Position numbers and translations under genes: made by a program. Below, in pieces: positions 16,401 through 25,400 of a stretch of DNA of 36,102 nt. The notes under the pieces are model-generated. The model was not told the origin of the DNA and did no database searches. It was given only the letters and a program-made list of their open reading frames with translations. Numbering within the stretch: the first letter of the stretch is position 1; every line of letters starts with the position of its first letter. Origin of the DNA: a virus; IMG/VR virus record IMGVR_UViG_3300009180_000111, positions 1 to 36,102 of that record. One strand, given 5' to 3'.

Positions 16401-18152
16401 TACACATTTGGTAATGGAGCAGAGAGTTATAAGATAGATGATTCTATAGTTGGTGCTCCATTTTACTTAGGAAGTAGAGTAACTGCCGTATCTCAGGAAG
16501 ACTTTAAGAAGGCTGATAGGTACGCAGGTCTTACCTATAGTGGTATTTACAATGCAGAGACAAACATAAATAAACTAAATGAGTTTAACCTTGCCCTTGC
16601 GAATTTTAAGGACTGCGAGAAATCATTTGGACCTATTAATAGGCTATATGCCAGAAAGACGGATATTCTAGTTCTTCAAGAGGATAAGATATCATATGTA
16701 TTGGCTGGTAAAAATTTACTTTCTGATGCTGCTGCTGGTGGAGCTATTACATCTATACCAGAGGTACTTGGTACTCAGATATCTAGAATAGAGGACTACG
16801 GTATTAGTAATAATCCAGAGAGCTTTGCTGTAAGGGGTGGTGAGATGTTCTTTACAGACCTTAAGCGTACTGCTGTATTAAACCTAAAGGGTGGATCAGC
16901 ACAATCAGATCAACTAGAGGTAGTATCCAATAATGGTTTAAAGAACTGGTTTAGAGAAGAATTTAAAAATTCATTAACAACTCAGAAGATAGGAGGATTT
17001 GATCCATATATGAATGAGTATGTTCTTTCATTAAATAATAATAAACTTCCATATGAAATAGATGTTCTTTCTTGTGGTGTAAGCGTATCTCAACAACTAT
17101 TTATTGGAAGTTATGAGTTTACATTACAACTAGGTAATACTGTTGGAGAGGTAACATTTGATTATGATGTTTCTGAAGGAGAAGTAAATGTAAGTGTTAT
17201 ATATAACTCTACATATGTTATAAATCAATTAATCGATGGAGTTGGTATACTTTCTTTTACAAAGGATACCATACTTCCAACCACAGCAACTGTTATTATA
17301 GAATCAGAGGAGCAGTCTTCTTATACAATAACTCCAAACTGTCCTGTATCTCCAGAGATAACAGTGATCAGAGTAGTTACTAACGCATCTACATCTTTAG
17401 ATCAGACAATACATAATAGCTATAGATGGACTCTAGGTGGTTTTAATAGTGCTTACAATACAGACTACGTTATACTAGAGGCTGATGGAGTATCTTTATT
17501 TGATGCAGATACTAATATGGCTTCTGTAGGTGTTATTCCAGCTATAGGATCCACAATATCTTTAGAATCTAATAAACTAACAAACGATACATTTGTTTTT
17601 GATCCAAACCTATGTTCATTTAAGTACTTAGTTTCAGACACGTTATATACAGATGCAGATATACTGACAATTTTATCAGCTTCAAGTACTGCTTCTCCTG
17701 TACTTAATCCTTTAGCAGGGTCTTATACAACATCGTTTGTTTATGACAATCCAGACTCTAAACAGTATCTATACCTGATATGGGATTATATAAATTCTCA
17801 TGACACAGATTTATGCTATAGTGAAGAAAGTTCTGAGACTGCTTGTCTTGGATGTGAGCCTACCTCATTTGAGTTTAAAATGTTATCATCTGGAGCTAAC
17901 GCTTCTAATGTGGCTTGTTTAAACTATTCAATTGGAGAACCTTCTCAAGCAATAACTACTAGGTACTCCTTTAATTTTAATTTAGGAGTTGAAGATGTTT
18001 TATATACTGATTCTGAGTTGAAAAACCCTTATACGCCTGTTTCACAAGAATATCTTGCATATACTCAACCTATAAACGGAATTGAAAGCTCTATTAATTG
18101 GTGTAGAGTAGATACAGACGGAACTGTTTTAGAAATTAATTTATGCTTATAA
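13464..18152 (+). CDS. Large tail protein (muzzle/nozzle, 'stabilization' type)
   Basis: 1562 aa. The N-terminus has the widely shared podovirus tail motif GKMNKDYDERLIPPGQYIDA (about 15-34), then NIRIGSTELDSVGAIENTKG. Most of the first 1190 residues look like a beta-propeller/nozzle body ending in QKIGGFDPYMNEYVLSL (about 1174-1190). The last ~370 residues are modular and Cys-containing: a module with FTLQLGNTVGEVTFDYDVSE, then Cys-flanked beta modules, ending in a domain with VLYTDSELKNP and VDTDGTVLEINLC. A similar end is found in the next gene. It forms the tail tip that DNA exits through, by analogy with T7 gp12 and the crAss001 muzzle protein. Confidence 0.75.
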   Translation: MANINGTAEINFVAGKMNKDYDERLIPPGQYIDALNIRIGSTELDSVGAIENTKGNTKLTDINFNGTPLINPTCIGAYEDGSNETIYWFVCSDNVDMVLSYNTNNFIITYHVISTSVLNFDRKYLINGINKVDDLLFWTDNLNAPRKINVTRNYPNPVGGVDSIKESDISVIVSPPHEAPSIVLLDLPAEENYMTEKFISFAYRYKYKDNEYSAISQFTTAAFEPGPFQLDFNTYSNKSMRNIFNGVNVSFNTGDYNVIGIDLCFKLSDSNIINVIEKYDKAEQGWSDNITQSVLFDNRKIYTVLTESELLRLYDNVPRTARSQTLMGNRLIYGNYVDGYDIDIENGLDYSLNVVNEDINLTFVPYEIVDGVSYTIDPNNTVISNNSAIELDLTGVSLSSGSAFTMNFNMNHSAFSGSALYNNPPSSPAPLNEFQTLFIFTLRRDYLNTYDLVTSPEFIESFSNHKPYLLCSSGTSLTDNFNCSIVSKGVFPPFTTPWQDIDSGVTGINGGFTITATPGSDVFQIQVPAVKFQIEDPANPGTYFYAYEYFSNSAFTSSFYKIGARKSLHSNRGYEVAIVYMDDNLRSSTALVNNTNTVFIPASASDTSNHIVATVNNLAPSWATRYKFVVKPSKANYQVIYSNQFYIADTGLTWFKLEGDNRSKVQENSTIIVKRDTNGVLDGLVKTKVLELKAQGADFIPNNSKNEPAGMYMALKAANFSAQYDPNALISYGTIETGITTIYPCYVDNIFFDPLIPPGPSNLRYRPYDIPAGSTIIIGIDLLRSASSIDPGSCGDSHYQFNKTFIASQDYGSLYDFVQGDNVDFTTGSYSGGEGPNANVQTHTLENWSNCSVPLPFGGVDNECHLPFNQGTNQYQFQYDSSNGALYLVVTTGTPNCGTGGFISINPKYSRTTINISVQRATSLMIFETEAEDSDGEIFYEGSDSFPIVNRLHMSGNEPTDQSQTSSLPAIVNLNFFNCYTFGNGAESYKIDDSIVGAPFYLGSRVTAVSQEDFKKADRYAGLTYSGIYNAETNINKLNEFNLALANFKDCEKSFGPINRLYARKTDILVLQEDKISYVLAGKNLLSDAAAGGAITSIPEVLGTQISRIEDYGISNNPESFAVRGGEMFFTDLKRTAVLNLKGGSAQSDQLEVVSNNGLKNWFREEFKNSLTTQKIGGFDPYMNEYVLSLNNNKLPYEIDVLSCGVSVSQQLFIGSYEFTLQLGNTVGEVTFDYDVSEGEVNVSVIYNSTYVINQLIDGVGILSFTKDTILPTTATVIIESEEQSSYTITPNCPVSPEITVIRVVTNASTSLDQTIHNSYRWTLGGFNSAYNTDYVILEADGVSLFDADTNMASVGVIPAIGSTISLESNKLTNDTFVFDPNLCSFKYLVSDTLYTDADILTILSASSTASPVLNPLAGSYTTSFVYDNPDSKQYLYLIWDYINSHDTDLCYSEESSETACLGCEPTSFEFKMLSSGANASNVACLNYSIGEPSQAITTRYSFNFNLGVEDVLYTDSELKNPYTPVSQEYLAYTQPINGIESSINWCRVDTDGTVLEINLCL

Positions 18153-18159
18153 TAATAAT

Positions 18160-19017
18160 ATGGCTACATTTTATATAGATACAGATAATTTTTCTACAGC
18201 TACAGCTGTATGGGACGATCCTAATTTAACCATTAAGTCGCCAGATGGATTTTATTCTTTAAATGGTATTTACAGACAACAACTGAATGGCTTATTACTT
18301 ATTGCATTTCCTTGCGGATTTTCATGTAAGTTATTTGTTGGAGTACGTGTTAAAGCTACTACAGACGGTGATTTTGTGGTTGGATACACAGACTGCGATG
18401 GTAATCCTAACACGTTTACATTTAGAGTTTCTGTTGATCCAAATGAGCCAATTGGATATTTTACATATTACATAGAACAAGAAATCACTCCAACTCCATG
18501 TGTAAGAGCGGGATCTATGTATAAAATATCTGGTGCTGGTCCTATAGGTGAATTTTTATATGACACATGTCCGTCACCTATTTCTGAATGCGATCAACTT
18601 GAAGCAACGGCTTTTGAAAGCAGCGTAAATTTAGAGTATATAGATTGTACTGGAGAGTCTATTTTAGTAGGATTAACTATAAACGAACCTTATAATTTTT
18701 GTGCTAAAAGAGGAACTTCTTTTGCTACTGGGGCTAATATTAGTACGTTAGGACCATGTCCGTCATATCCTAACATACACTTAAGTTTATCTACTAGCGT
18801 GAATGATTGTTTAAGTCCTTCAGTACCTACTACTTTCCCATATAGTTTATATGTATACAGTCTACCTATAAATGTTGGAGATATAATATATAACACAATT
18901 CCTCCATCATCATTAGGATTTGAAGGAAATAGCACGGGATACTATTGGGCAGGACCTGGGTATGCATACAGAATAAATAATTCGGGAGAGGTATTAGAAG
19001 TAATTGATTGTACATAA
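18160..19017 (+). CDS. Modular Cys-rich tail accessory protein
   Basis: 285 aa, beta-rich, with three visible modules. Residues 1-60 contain DGFYSLNGIYRQQLNG. Residues 130-210 have spaced cysteines, including LEYIDCTGES and NFCAKRGTS. Residues 226-285 have VGDIIYN.IPPSSLGF, YYWAG and GEVLEVIDC. The last module resembles the C-terminus of the preceding 1562-aa protein. Such modules are common in tail and adsorption proteins of flavobacterial phages. It starts 7 nt after the muzzle stop and its stop TAA touches the next ATG. Receptor binding or tail decoration is inferred, not shown. Confidence 0.65.
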   Translation: MATFYIDTDNFSTATAVWDDPNLTIKSPDGFYSLNGIYRQQLNGLLLIAFPCGFSCKLFVGVRVKATTDGDFVVGYTDCDGNPNTFTFRVSVDPNEPIGYFTYYIEQEITPTPCVRAGSMYKISGAGPIGEFLYDTCPSPISECDQLEATAFESSVNLEYIDCTGESILVGLTINEPYNFCAKRGTSFATGANISTLGPCPSYPNIHLSLSTSVNDCLSPSVPTTFPYSLYVYSLPINVGDIIYNTIPPSSLGFEGNSTGYYWAGPGYAYRINNSGEVLEVIDCT

Positions 19018-19761
19018 ATGGAAAAAACATTATCATATAGCGAATACGCTCAGGGCTGGACCTCATTCTTTTCTTATATACCAGAGATGATGATTGGTAT
19101 GAACTCCTACTTTTATACATTTAAAGGTGGAAACTTATATCGTCATAATTCAGATGCTGTAAATAGAAACTACTTCTATGATACTCAGTATACCTCAAAG
19201 GTAACTAGTGTATTTAACTTAGAGCCATCTACTGTTAAGAACTTTAATACTATTGTTTTAAATAATAGTACCTCTTGGCATTTTAATGGTTTTACAGATA
19301 TGTCTAGCGGATATATTGATGAGTCGTTCTACGAGTTTAAGGAGGGTAACTACTTTGCCTATATAAGAAGTTATGGAGGTACTCAAGACTTAAATCTAAG
19401 ATCAACTCAAGGTATAGGAACTCCTATAGCTGTTGACGCATCTATTATTACAGCTGTAGTAGTAACGTTTGGATTTAATCTTGGAAGCATTATAAGTATT
19501 GGAGCTGATGCTTATTCAAATAATTTAGGATCTCCTCAGAGGTTAGGAAGGATAATAGCAAAGACAAATACAACAATAACTATAGATACTACCTTAGGTA
19601 ATATACCACTAGTAACAGACTATATATTATATTTCCAAAACTCAGTTGCTGAGTCTTATGGATTGAGAGGATACTACATGCAGTTTGAGCTTGAGAATGT
19701 TGCTACTGATAGAATACAACTATATACCGTTGGAAGCAGTATATTCAAAAGTTTCCCATAA
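19018..19761 (+). CDS. Tail protein, possible detached C-terminal part of the muzzle
   Basis: 247 aa. It begins TLSYSEYAQGWTSFFSYIPE followed by MMIGMNSYFYTFKGGNLYRH, and later has SKVTSVFNLEPSTVKNFNTI. From memory, in many related phages this stretch lies inside the large muzzle protein, shortly after the GGFDP...YVLSL motif. Here it is a separate gene two positions downstream, so the muzzle may be encoded in pieces. The C-terminal half is beta-rich (TTITIDTTLGNIPLVTDYIL). It starts immediately after the preceding stop codon, and a promoter box lies right after it. Confidence 0.65.
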   Translation: MEKTLSYSEYAQGWTSFFSYIPEMMIGMNSYFYTFKGGNLYRHNSDAVNRNYFYDTQYTSKVTSVFNLEPSTVKNFNTIVLNNSTSWHFNGFTDMSSGYIDESFYEFKEGNYFAYIRSYGGTQDLNLRSTQGIGTPIAVDASIITAVVVTFGFNLGSIISIGADAYSNNLGSPQRLGRIIAKTNTTITIDTTLGNIPLVTDYILYFQNSVAESYGLRGYYMQFELENVATDRIQLYTVGSSIFKSFP

Positions 19762-19767
19762 ATTTAG

Positions 19768-19775
19768 TATCTTTG
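19768..19775 (+). promoter_or_regulatory. -7 box TATCTTTG abutting the GNAT-like gene start
   Basis: TATCTTTG fits TAnnTTTG, and TTTAGTATCTTTG (19763-19775) is identical to 11818-11830. The first ATG follows after a single base, so a transcript from this box would start at or after the first ATG. This suggests a leaderless message, use of a later start, or that the box mainly serves downstream genes. Confidence 0.55.
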
Positions 19776-19776
19776 C

Positions 19777-20175
19777 ATGATGCATAGCTGTAGATTAGAG
19801 TACAAGGATGATTATTATGAAACACTAGTAAGCTGGTGGACTAAATGGAGTTTTCCTATACTACTAAAGTCATCACTGCCAGAGAGAATATTTGTGGTAA
19901 GTGCAGAAGGAGTTGATTTATATGCAGCTCCAGTTTATGTTAGCGACTCTTCTTGGTGTTGGATTGGTTTTATAACTGGTAACAAGGAGGCAGAGAAGAA
20001 ATACAGAAAGAATGCTCTTAAAGTTTTACTTTATAATATAGAGCATCATATGAAAAGCATTGGGTACGATCTTATTATGACAGTAAGCTCTAGTCCAGTT
20101 TTAAAGAAGTTATTTGAAGATGCAGACTACGAGTCATCTTCTAAAAATATTGTAGAATATATAAAAAAAATATAG
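19777..20175 (+). CDS. GNAT-like protein, T7 gp13 position
   Basis: 132 aa. The pattern is that of a degenerate GNAT acetyltransferase fold: a beta strand with IFVVSAEGVDLYAAPVYVSD, a strand WCWIGFITGN, a helix KKYRKNALKVLLYNIEHHMK in place of the acetyl-CoA loop, then YDLIMTVSSSP and an end with KLFEDADYE. The usual R/Q-x-x-G-x-G/A loop is not visible, so catalysis is doubtful. T7 gp13 is also a short GNAT-like protein encoded before the internal core genes 14-16, as here. Two adjacent ATGs occur at 19777 and 19780; the choice between them is uncertain. Confidence 0.6.
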   Translation: MMHSCRLEYKDDYYETLVSWWTKWSFPILLKSSLPERIFVVSAEGVDLYAAPVYVSDSSWCWIGFITGNKEAEKKYRKNALKVLLYNIEHHMKSIGYDLIMTVSSSPVLKKLFEDADYESSSKNIVEYIKKI

Positions 20176-20176
20176 T

Positions 20177-20968
20177 ATGGGAGCAGCAGCAGGAGGCGCA
20201 GCAGCAGGAGGCGCAGGAGCATTAGGAGGTGCAGCAGGAGCAGCATCAGCAGCAACGCCATGGTTAACTATGGGGTTAGGTGCAGTAAATGTATTAACTG
20301 ATTTAGCAGGAGCTGGAGCTCAAGTAAATGAGGCAAGATCAGCTGAAAGAGCAGCTCAAGACGCAGCTAAAAAAGAGGAGCAACTAAGAAGTCAGGACCT
20401 GTTCCAGGCGCTACAGATGCCTATGGAGCAGTACAACAGAGCTGGAAGAGAGATAACATCTCAGGTAGGTCAAACTGTTGGTGCTTTACAGGAGGGAGAT
20501 CCTAGGTTATTAGCTGGAGGTATTGGTAAGGTTGCAGCAGCTGGTATAGAAGGAGAGGCGGATACAAGAGATGCAGCCGCTAATGATTTATTTAAGATAG
20601 GAGTGGCTCAGGCACAGTCTGGAATGAATGTTAATCAAGACTTAGCTAATTTAGAGGCTGAAAGATTAAAAGGAGCTCAACAAGCGCAAGCCGCAGCAAA
20701 GCAGGCTGAACTAGCTGCGTATACTGGAGCTGCTAATGCAGGAATTGGAGTTTTAAATACAGGTCTTTCAATGATACCATCCTTTGGATCTGATGGAGAG
20801 GCGCCTGTTTCAGGGTTAAAGGCAGTACAGCCAGTACAGTCAGTAAACATGACTCCAGGACAACAACTACAAAACATGTCAAATTCTAACATAGCTGCAT
20901 TTAATAATAAATACCAGCCTATCCCAAGTTGGATGAACTCATTATCGTTTTTAAACAAACCACAATAG
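20177..20968 (+). CDS. Gly/Ala-rich internal virion protein (T7 gp14-like)
   Basis: 263 aa. Residues 2-50 are almost entirely Gly/Ala with a hydrophobic run (WLTMGLGAVNVLTDLAGAGA), suited to membrane insertion. Residues 52-180 form a long Ala/Gln/Glu-rich helix. The C-terminus (180-263) has a hydrophobic GIGVLNTGLSMIPSFGS and a Gln/Asn-rich tail. T7 gp14 and analogues share this plan: ejected on infection, they form the outer-membrane pore. It starts 1 nt after the GNAT-like gene and ends 1 nt before the next, as in a T7-like 13-14-15-16 set. Assignment rests on composition and order. Confidence 0.6.
   Translation: MGAAAGGAAAGGAGALGGAAGAASAATPWLTMGLGAVNVLTDLAGAGAQVNEARSAERAAQDAAKKEEQLRSQDLFQALQMPMEQYNRAGREITSQVGQTVGALQEGDPRLLAGGIGKVAAAGIEGEADTRDAAANDLFKIGVAQAQSGMNVNQDLANLEAERLKGAQQAQAAAKQAELAAYTGAANAGIGVLNTGLSMIPSFGSDGEAPVSGLKAVQPVQSVNMTPGQQLQNMSNSNIAAFNNKYQPIPSWMNSLSFLNKPQ
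20183..20212 (+). repeat. 15-bp direct tandem repeat (2 copies)
   Basis: GCAGCAGCAGGAGGC occurs twice in a row, encoding repeated Ala-Ala-Gly-Gly-Ala at the N-terminus of the gp14-like protein. It is in frame, so a gain or loss would only change the length of the Gly/Ala segment. Confidence 0.8.
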
Positions 20969-20969
20969 T

Positions 20970-22472
20970 ATGGCAGAATACAGAGGATATGTCAATCCAG
21001 CAGATGTAAAAGCAACACCAACATTCGACTGGAATGCAGTCATTGGCAGTGTTCAGAAGTCATTAACAGATTCTGAGGCTGCAAGACAAGCAAACAGAGA
21101 TAAACTAGAGAAGGATACCAACGATAGTATTACCGAGATGGGTAAGATTACCCTTGGTAAGGACGAGGCTCTTAATCAAAAGCTTACTGAGGCTGCATAT
21201 AATTCTAAGAAGGCAGTAGGAGACTATGCTAAACTAGTTCGTGAAGGTAAGGCTGCTCAGAAGGACTTTAACTTGTTCAATCAAAACGCAAAGGACACCT
21301 TTAATCAGATTGATGCTGTAGGTAAGAATGCAAAGGCAGCTTATGACACATATATAGCAGAAACTAAGGCTGGTAATCTATCAGCTGCTTCTGATTATAT
21401 GGCTCAGACGCTTGGACTAGCTGCTACATTAAAAGATAAAAATATTATAATGGATAATAAGGGTAGAGGCTTTATAGCTGGTAAGGACCCTAACGATATT
21501 ATTGAGGTTAACTGGTTAAATAACGAAAGAAACTTATTAGTGCCTAAGGTAAAACTAGACGTTGAGCTTGACGCTCAGGCAGATAAGATCAAAGACTTTA
21601 CTAAGTATGGTAAGGTAGGTGCTGGCGGAATATGGACCATTAATGATCCTGTTGCTAGACCTGGATTTGAAGCATTTGAGAATAATGTGGCTAATGGTTT
21701 AACTAGTGAGCCTCTTAAGGCACTATCTGTACTTGTTGACTATGGTGACATTGACGGTAAGAGATTTACTCCTACGATAAACAAGGCAGAAGCTGCTAAG
21801 GATCCATCTAAGATCTTTGTTCAGCTGAACTCAACTGGTAACCCAGAGCCTGTGTTAACTCCAGAGCAAGACAAGATTGCTAAGGATACAGCTAAGAGAT
21901 ACCTAAGAGAGAGACTAGTATACGAACAAAAGCAGGTAGAGAATACTTGGCGTGGATGGGCTCCAGATAGAAGCGGAGGAGGAGATGGTAAGCCAGCTCC
22001 AGTTGTTCCTACAACCCAAGACATAAGATACACAACATCTACTATAGATCCAGCTACTGGAAAGAGAACTTCAAGGTCAGGATTTACAATGGATGTTCCA
22101 GTTATTGACAAGTCAACAGGAGCCGCTCAAAATCTTAAGGCTATATATATAGATCCAGTAACTAATGAGTTACAGATGAAGATTGAAGAAAAGAATGTAG
22201 TTGATGGCGTAACAACTGTATCTGATGTTACCTACTCAAGCAAGAAGACAAAGAATAAAGAAGGTAATGATGTAGCTCCTGATATTTCTAAGATATCAAA
22301 CGTAGCTACTCAGATATATGATCCTGCAAGAAGAAGGTACTTAAGTGGCTATAAAGAACTTTTTGACTACTTAAAACCTCAGGCTGATAAAAACTGGAAG
22401 TACATAAAGTCACAACAAGGAGGTGGACAAGAAACTCCTGAACAGAGAGCTGCTAGAATTGCTAATCAATAA
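20970..22472 (+). CDS. Internal virion protein (T7 gp15-like position)
   Basis: 500 aa, soluble-looking. Residues 20-150 are helical and Lys/Ala/Asn-rich (DSEAARQANRDKLEKD). Residues 150-310 are mixed. Residues 325-355 form a Gly/Pro/Arg-rich hinge (WRGWAPDRSGGGDGKPAPVV), and 355-480 are beta-rich. The end is QETPEQRAARIANQ. No enzyme motif or membrane segment is visible. It lies between the gp14-like protein and the giant protein, as T7 gp15 does, so a role as a structural part of the ejection tube is plausible. No sequence match to gp15 is claimed. Confidence 0.55.
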   Translation: MAEYRGYVNPADVKATPTFDWNAVIGSVQKSLTDSEAARQANRDKLEKDTNDSITEMGKITLGKDEALNQKLTEAAYNSKKAVGDYAKLVREGKAAQKDFNLFNQNAKDTFNQIDAVGKNAKAAYDTYIAETKAGNLSAASDYMAQTLGLAATLKDKNIIMDNKGRGFIAGKDPNDIIEVNWLNNERNLLVPKVKLDVELDAQADKIKDFTKYGKVGAGGIWTINDPVARPGFEAFENNVANGLTSEPLKALSVLVDYGDIDGKRFTPTINKAEAAKDPSKIFVQLNSTGNPEPVLTPEQDKIAKDTAKRYLRERLVYEQKQVENTWRGWAPDRSGGGDGKPAPVVPTTQDIRYTTSTIDPATGKRTSRSGFTMDVPVIDKSTGAAQNLKAIYIDPVTNELQMKIEEKNVVDGVTTVSDVTYSSKKTKNKEGNDVAPDISKISNVATQIYDPARRRYLSGYKELFDYLKPQADKNWKYIKSQQGGGQETPEQRAARIANQ

Positions 22473-22482
22473 AATAAATTAA

Positions 22483-25400
22483 ATGTTACAGAGACCTAAA
22501 AATAACCCGTCTGGATTAAATGATGAAAATCATAAACAATTAATTTCTGAACTAACTAAATACGCTCAAGAAGGAGCATCTGATGATGATCTGAAGAAAT
22601 TCAAGGAAACATTTATAGCTCAAAAAAAAAAGTCCGTATCACAGCCTACTTCTCAAAAAAATGTATTGGCATCCAAACCAAAACAGAATGTAACATCTAC
22701 TTTATCGGTTACAGAAGAAACTCAGGCTCCTGCGGAATCGGATGGTTTAGGTGGACCACCTAAAATGAAAACTTTTACTGGACTTACACCTGAAGAACAA
22801 CAAACTCTTCAGGCTAAACCTGTTATAAAGGTTTCTAAATCTTCTGAGTTAATAGGTAAAAGATTAAAACTACAAAATGAATTATCAAAAATAAAGGTTA
22901 CTCCTCAAAACCAAGAGGAGATATCTAGAAAAACAGATGAGTTATCTTCTGTGATTTTTGAACAAGATCTTATTGACTATAGTAGATTATCTGAAATAGA
23001 GAATCAATTTAAACAAGCTAAGAATGAAGAGGCTGTAGATTTAGAAGCTAATAAAAGACTTGATGATTTACTTACAACTACTGGTATTTGGAATAATGTA
23101 AAGGCAACATCATTAAATGCATATAATACTTTAATAGATCAAGCAGCATCTATTACGGATGAACCTGGTATAAAAGAATTTAAGGCTGATATAGACCCCT
23201 TATCTGAAGAAAAAAAAGAAGTAAAAAAGGATGCTGCTATTAAAAAAATTAAGTTAAATGATGATCAGATAAACGAACTTGCAAAACAATTATATAAAAA
23301 CAAACAAGTTAACTATATTGAGACTGATAATATAAACTCTTTTTTAGATAATCTTAATGAAGATGATAAAAATTTATTAAAACAATCAAGAAAACAAACA
23401 GCAGAACACCTTCAAGAAAGTAATTTAAAAGAGGAAAAAATTATAAATGCATACGAAGTTATAGGTAACAAAAAAATAAAGGAATATAAAAATATAGAGA
23501 ACCAGATTCTTAATTATAAAAATTCAGGATTACAAATACCAAAAAATTTGTCTGATTCTTATGTTTCATTAGGTCAAGAAATAATAGGTATTGGTTCTGA
23601 TATAAAGAAAAGACAAGATATAATTAATAAAAACAAATCAGACTTAGGTACTGCACAGCAAGAATTTGATTTACTTAAAAGACAGTACGGAGATGTAGAA
23701 AATTTTTTATTAAATACTGGTATCGCAGCTAGAGAGTTAGGTGTAGGTATAATAAGTGGATTAGACTATTTAGGATCTAGAACAAGTCCTTTAGCTGGTT
23801 TACCTAATGTGCAACTTCAGAGAAAAATAATAGATATAAACAAAGGATTAGAAGAGGAAAGAAGTAATTTAAGAAAATCAGTAGAAAGTGTTGAAAGTCC
23901 TGAAGGATTTTTAAATTATGTTTCTGATGTAATGTCTAATCAAATACCTAATTTAGTTGCTACATCTACTGGTGCTGGAGGACTAGGTATTATAGGGTTA
24001 TCTAGTACTGGTCAAAAGTATGCAGACATGAATAAAGAAGTTCTTGAAGGAAAGGCTTCTTATTCTCCATTGCAGATGGCTTCTGCTCCTTTATTATATG
24101 GAGCTGCTGAGGTAGTGTCTGAATTACCTACACTATCTATATTAAAAAAAGGAGGAAGAGTTTTTGAATCTATAGTTAAAAATGAAAGTGATTTAATAAC
24201 TAAATCAGCAAAACAAAAGGCTAAGGAATGGGCTAAGGACTGGGGTATTGATACATCAAAAGAATTAGCTGGTGAGGAGTTTACTAATTTTGCTCAAAAC
24301 TTTAACGATAAATATGTTTTAGGTAAAAAAGATGTTGGTTTATTAGATAACACTGGTACAGTATTTAAAGATACGTTTACTTTAACTAGTATACTAAAGG
24401 CAGCTCCTCATGTTGCTGGAGCTATACTTAAGCCTTTACAAACAAATAAAGATTTAAATGTATTAGATGAGAATTCAAGAAAAATAATACAGTTCTCTAA
24501 ACAATTAGAAGATGAATCTTTAACTGATGTAGAGAAATCTGTTATAAAAAAACAGATAGATAAAGCAACAGTTGAGAATTCAACTATATTAGCAAACACA
24601 ATCGAAAAGGTAAACAACATGCCTGATGATGTTTATAAGAAAATAATTGATTTAAATAATAAAGCAGCTGAAATTAAAACAGATGCTTTTGATATAAACA
24701 ATGGAACACTTCCAAATAAAGAAGAATTAATTAAAGATCTTCAACAAGAATATAAAACTATACAGGAAGATAGATCTTCGCTTATAGATGCTAAATACGA
24801 ACCTGTTGAGGTAGTTGCTACAGAAGTAATCTCTCCAGAGACATCATCAAACTATGCTAACCTTACAGAGGATAAGGATGGTAACTTTGTATTCTTCCAC
24901 GTTGGAGGTAAGGGTTATGACAAGATAAACAAGTCCACTGGAGGCACCACTGCTACCTCTAAGGAGGAGGCTGGAGCATTAAGCAAGGTAGGTGGTGTAG
25001 CTATGTACTATACCAAGCCAGAGGATAGCGAAAGGATGGTTAATGGTGAGGCTAAGTACGCTGTATCCATTGCTAAAGACAAGGTGTATGATGCCAATAC
25101 CGATGCTAACAACTATGCTGAACAGGCTAAGACTCTTCACGAAGAGGAGAACCCTGGTAAGGCGTTTGATGCTAACAGTAAACTAGCTTACATTACTAAG
25201 ATAGCTGGTGAGAATGGTTATGATATGGTAGTATCTGAGTGGATGGGTAAGACTAGAGCTCAGACCACCACAGAGTTTGCTCCTACTGATGTTCAGTTAA
25301 AGGAGGGTGATAAAATATCTAAAGCCTTTGATCAAGAATATAGAAGTAATACTGATAAGGGCTATAAGGCTATTATACCAGACTCTAAGGACGCTAAATT

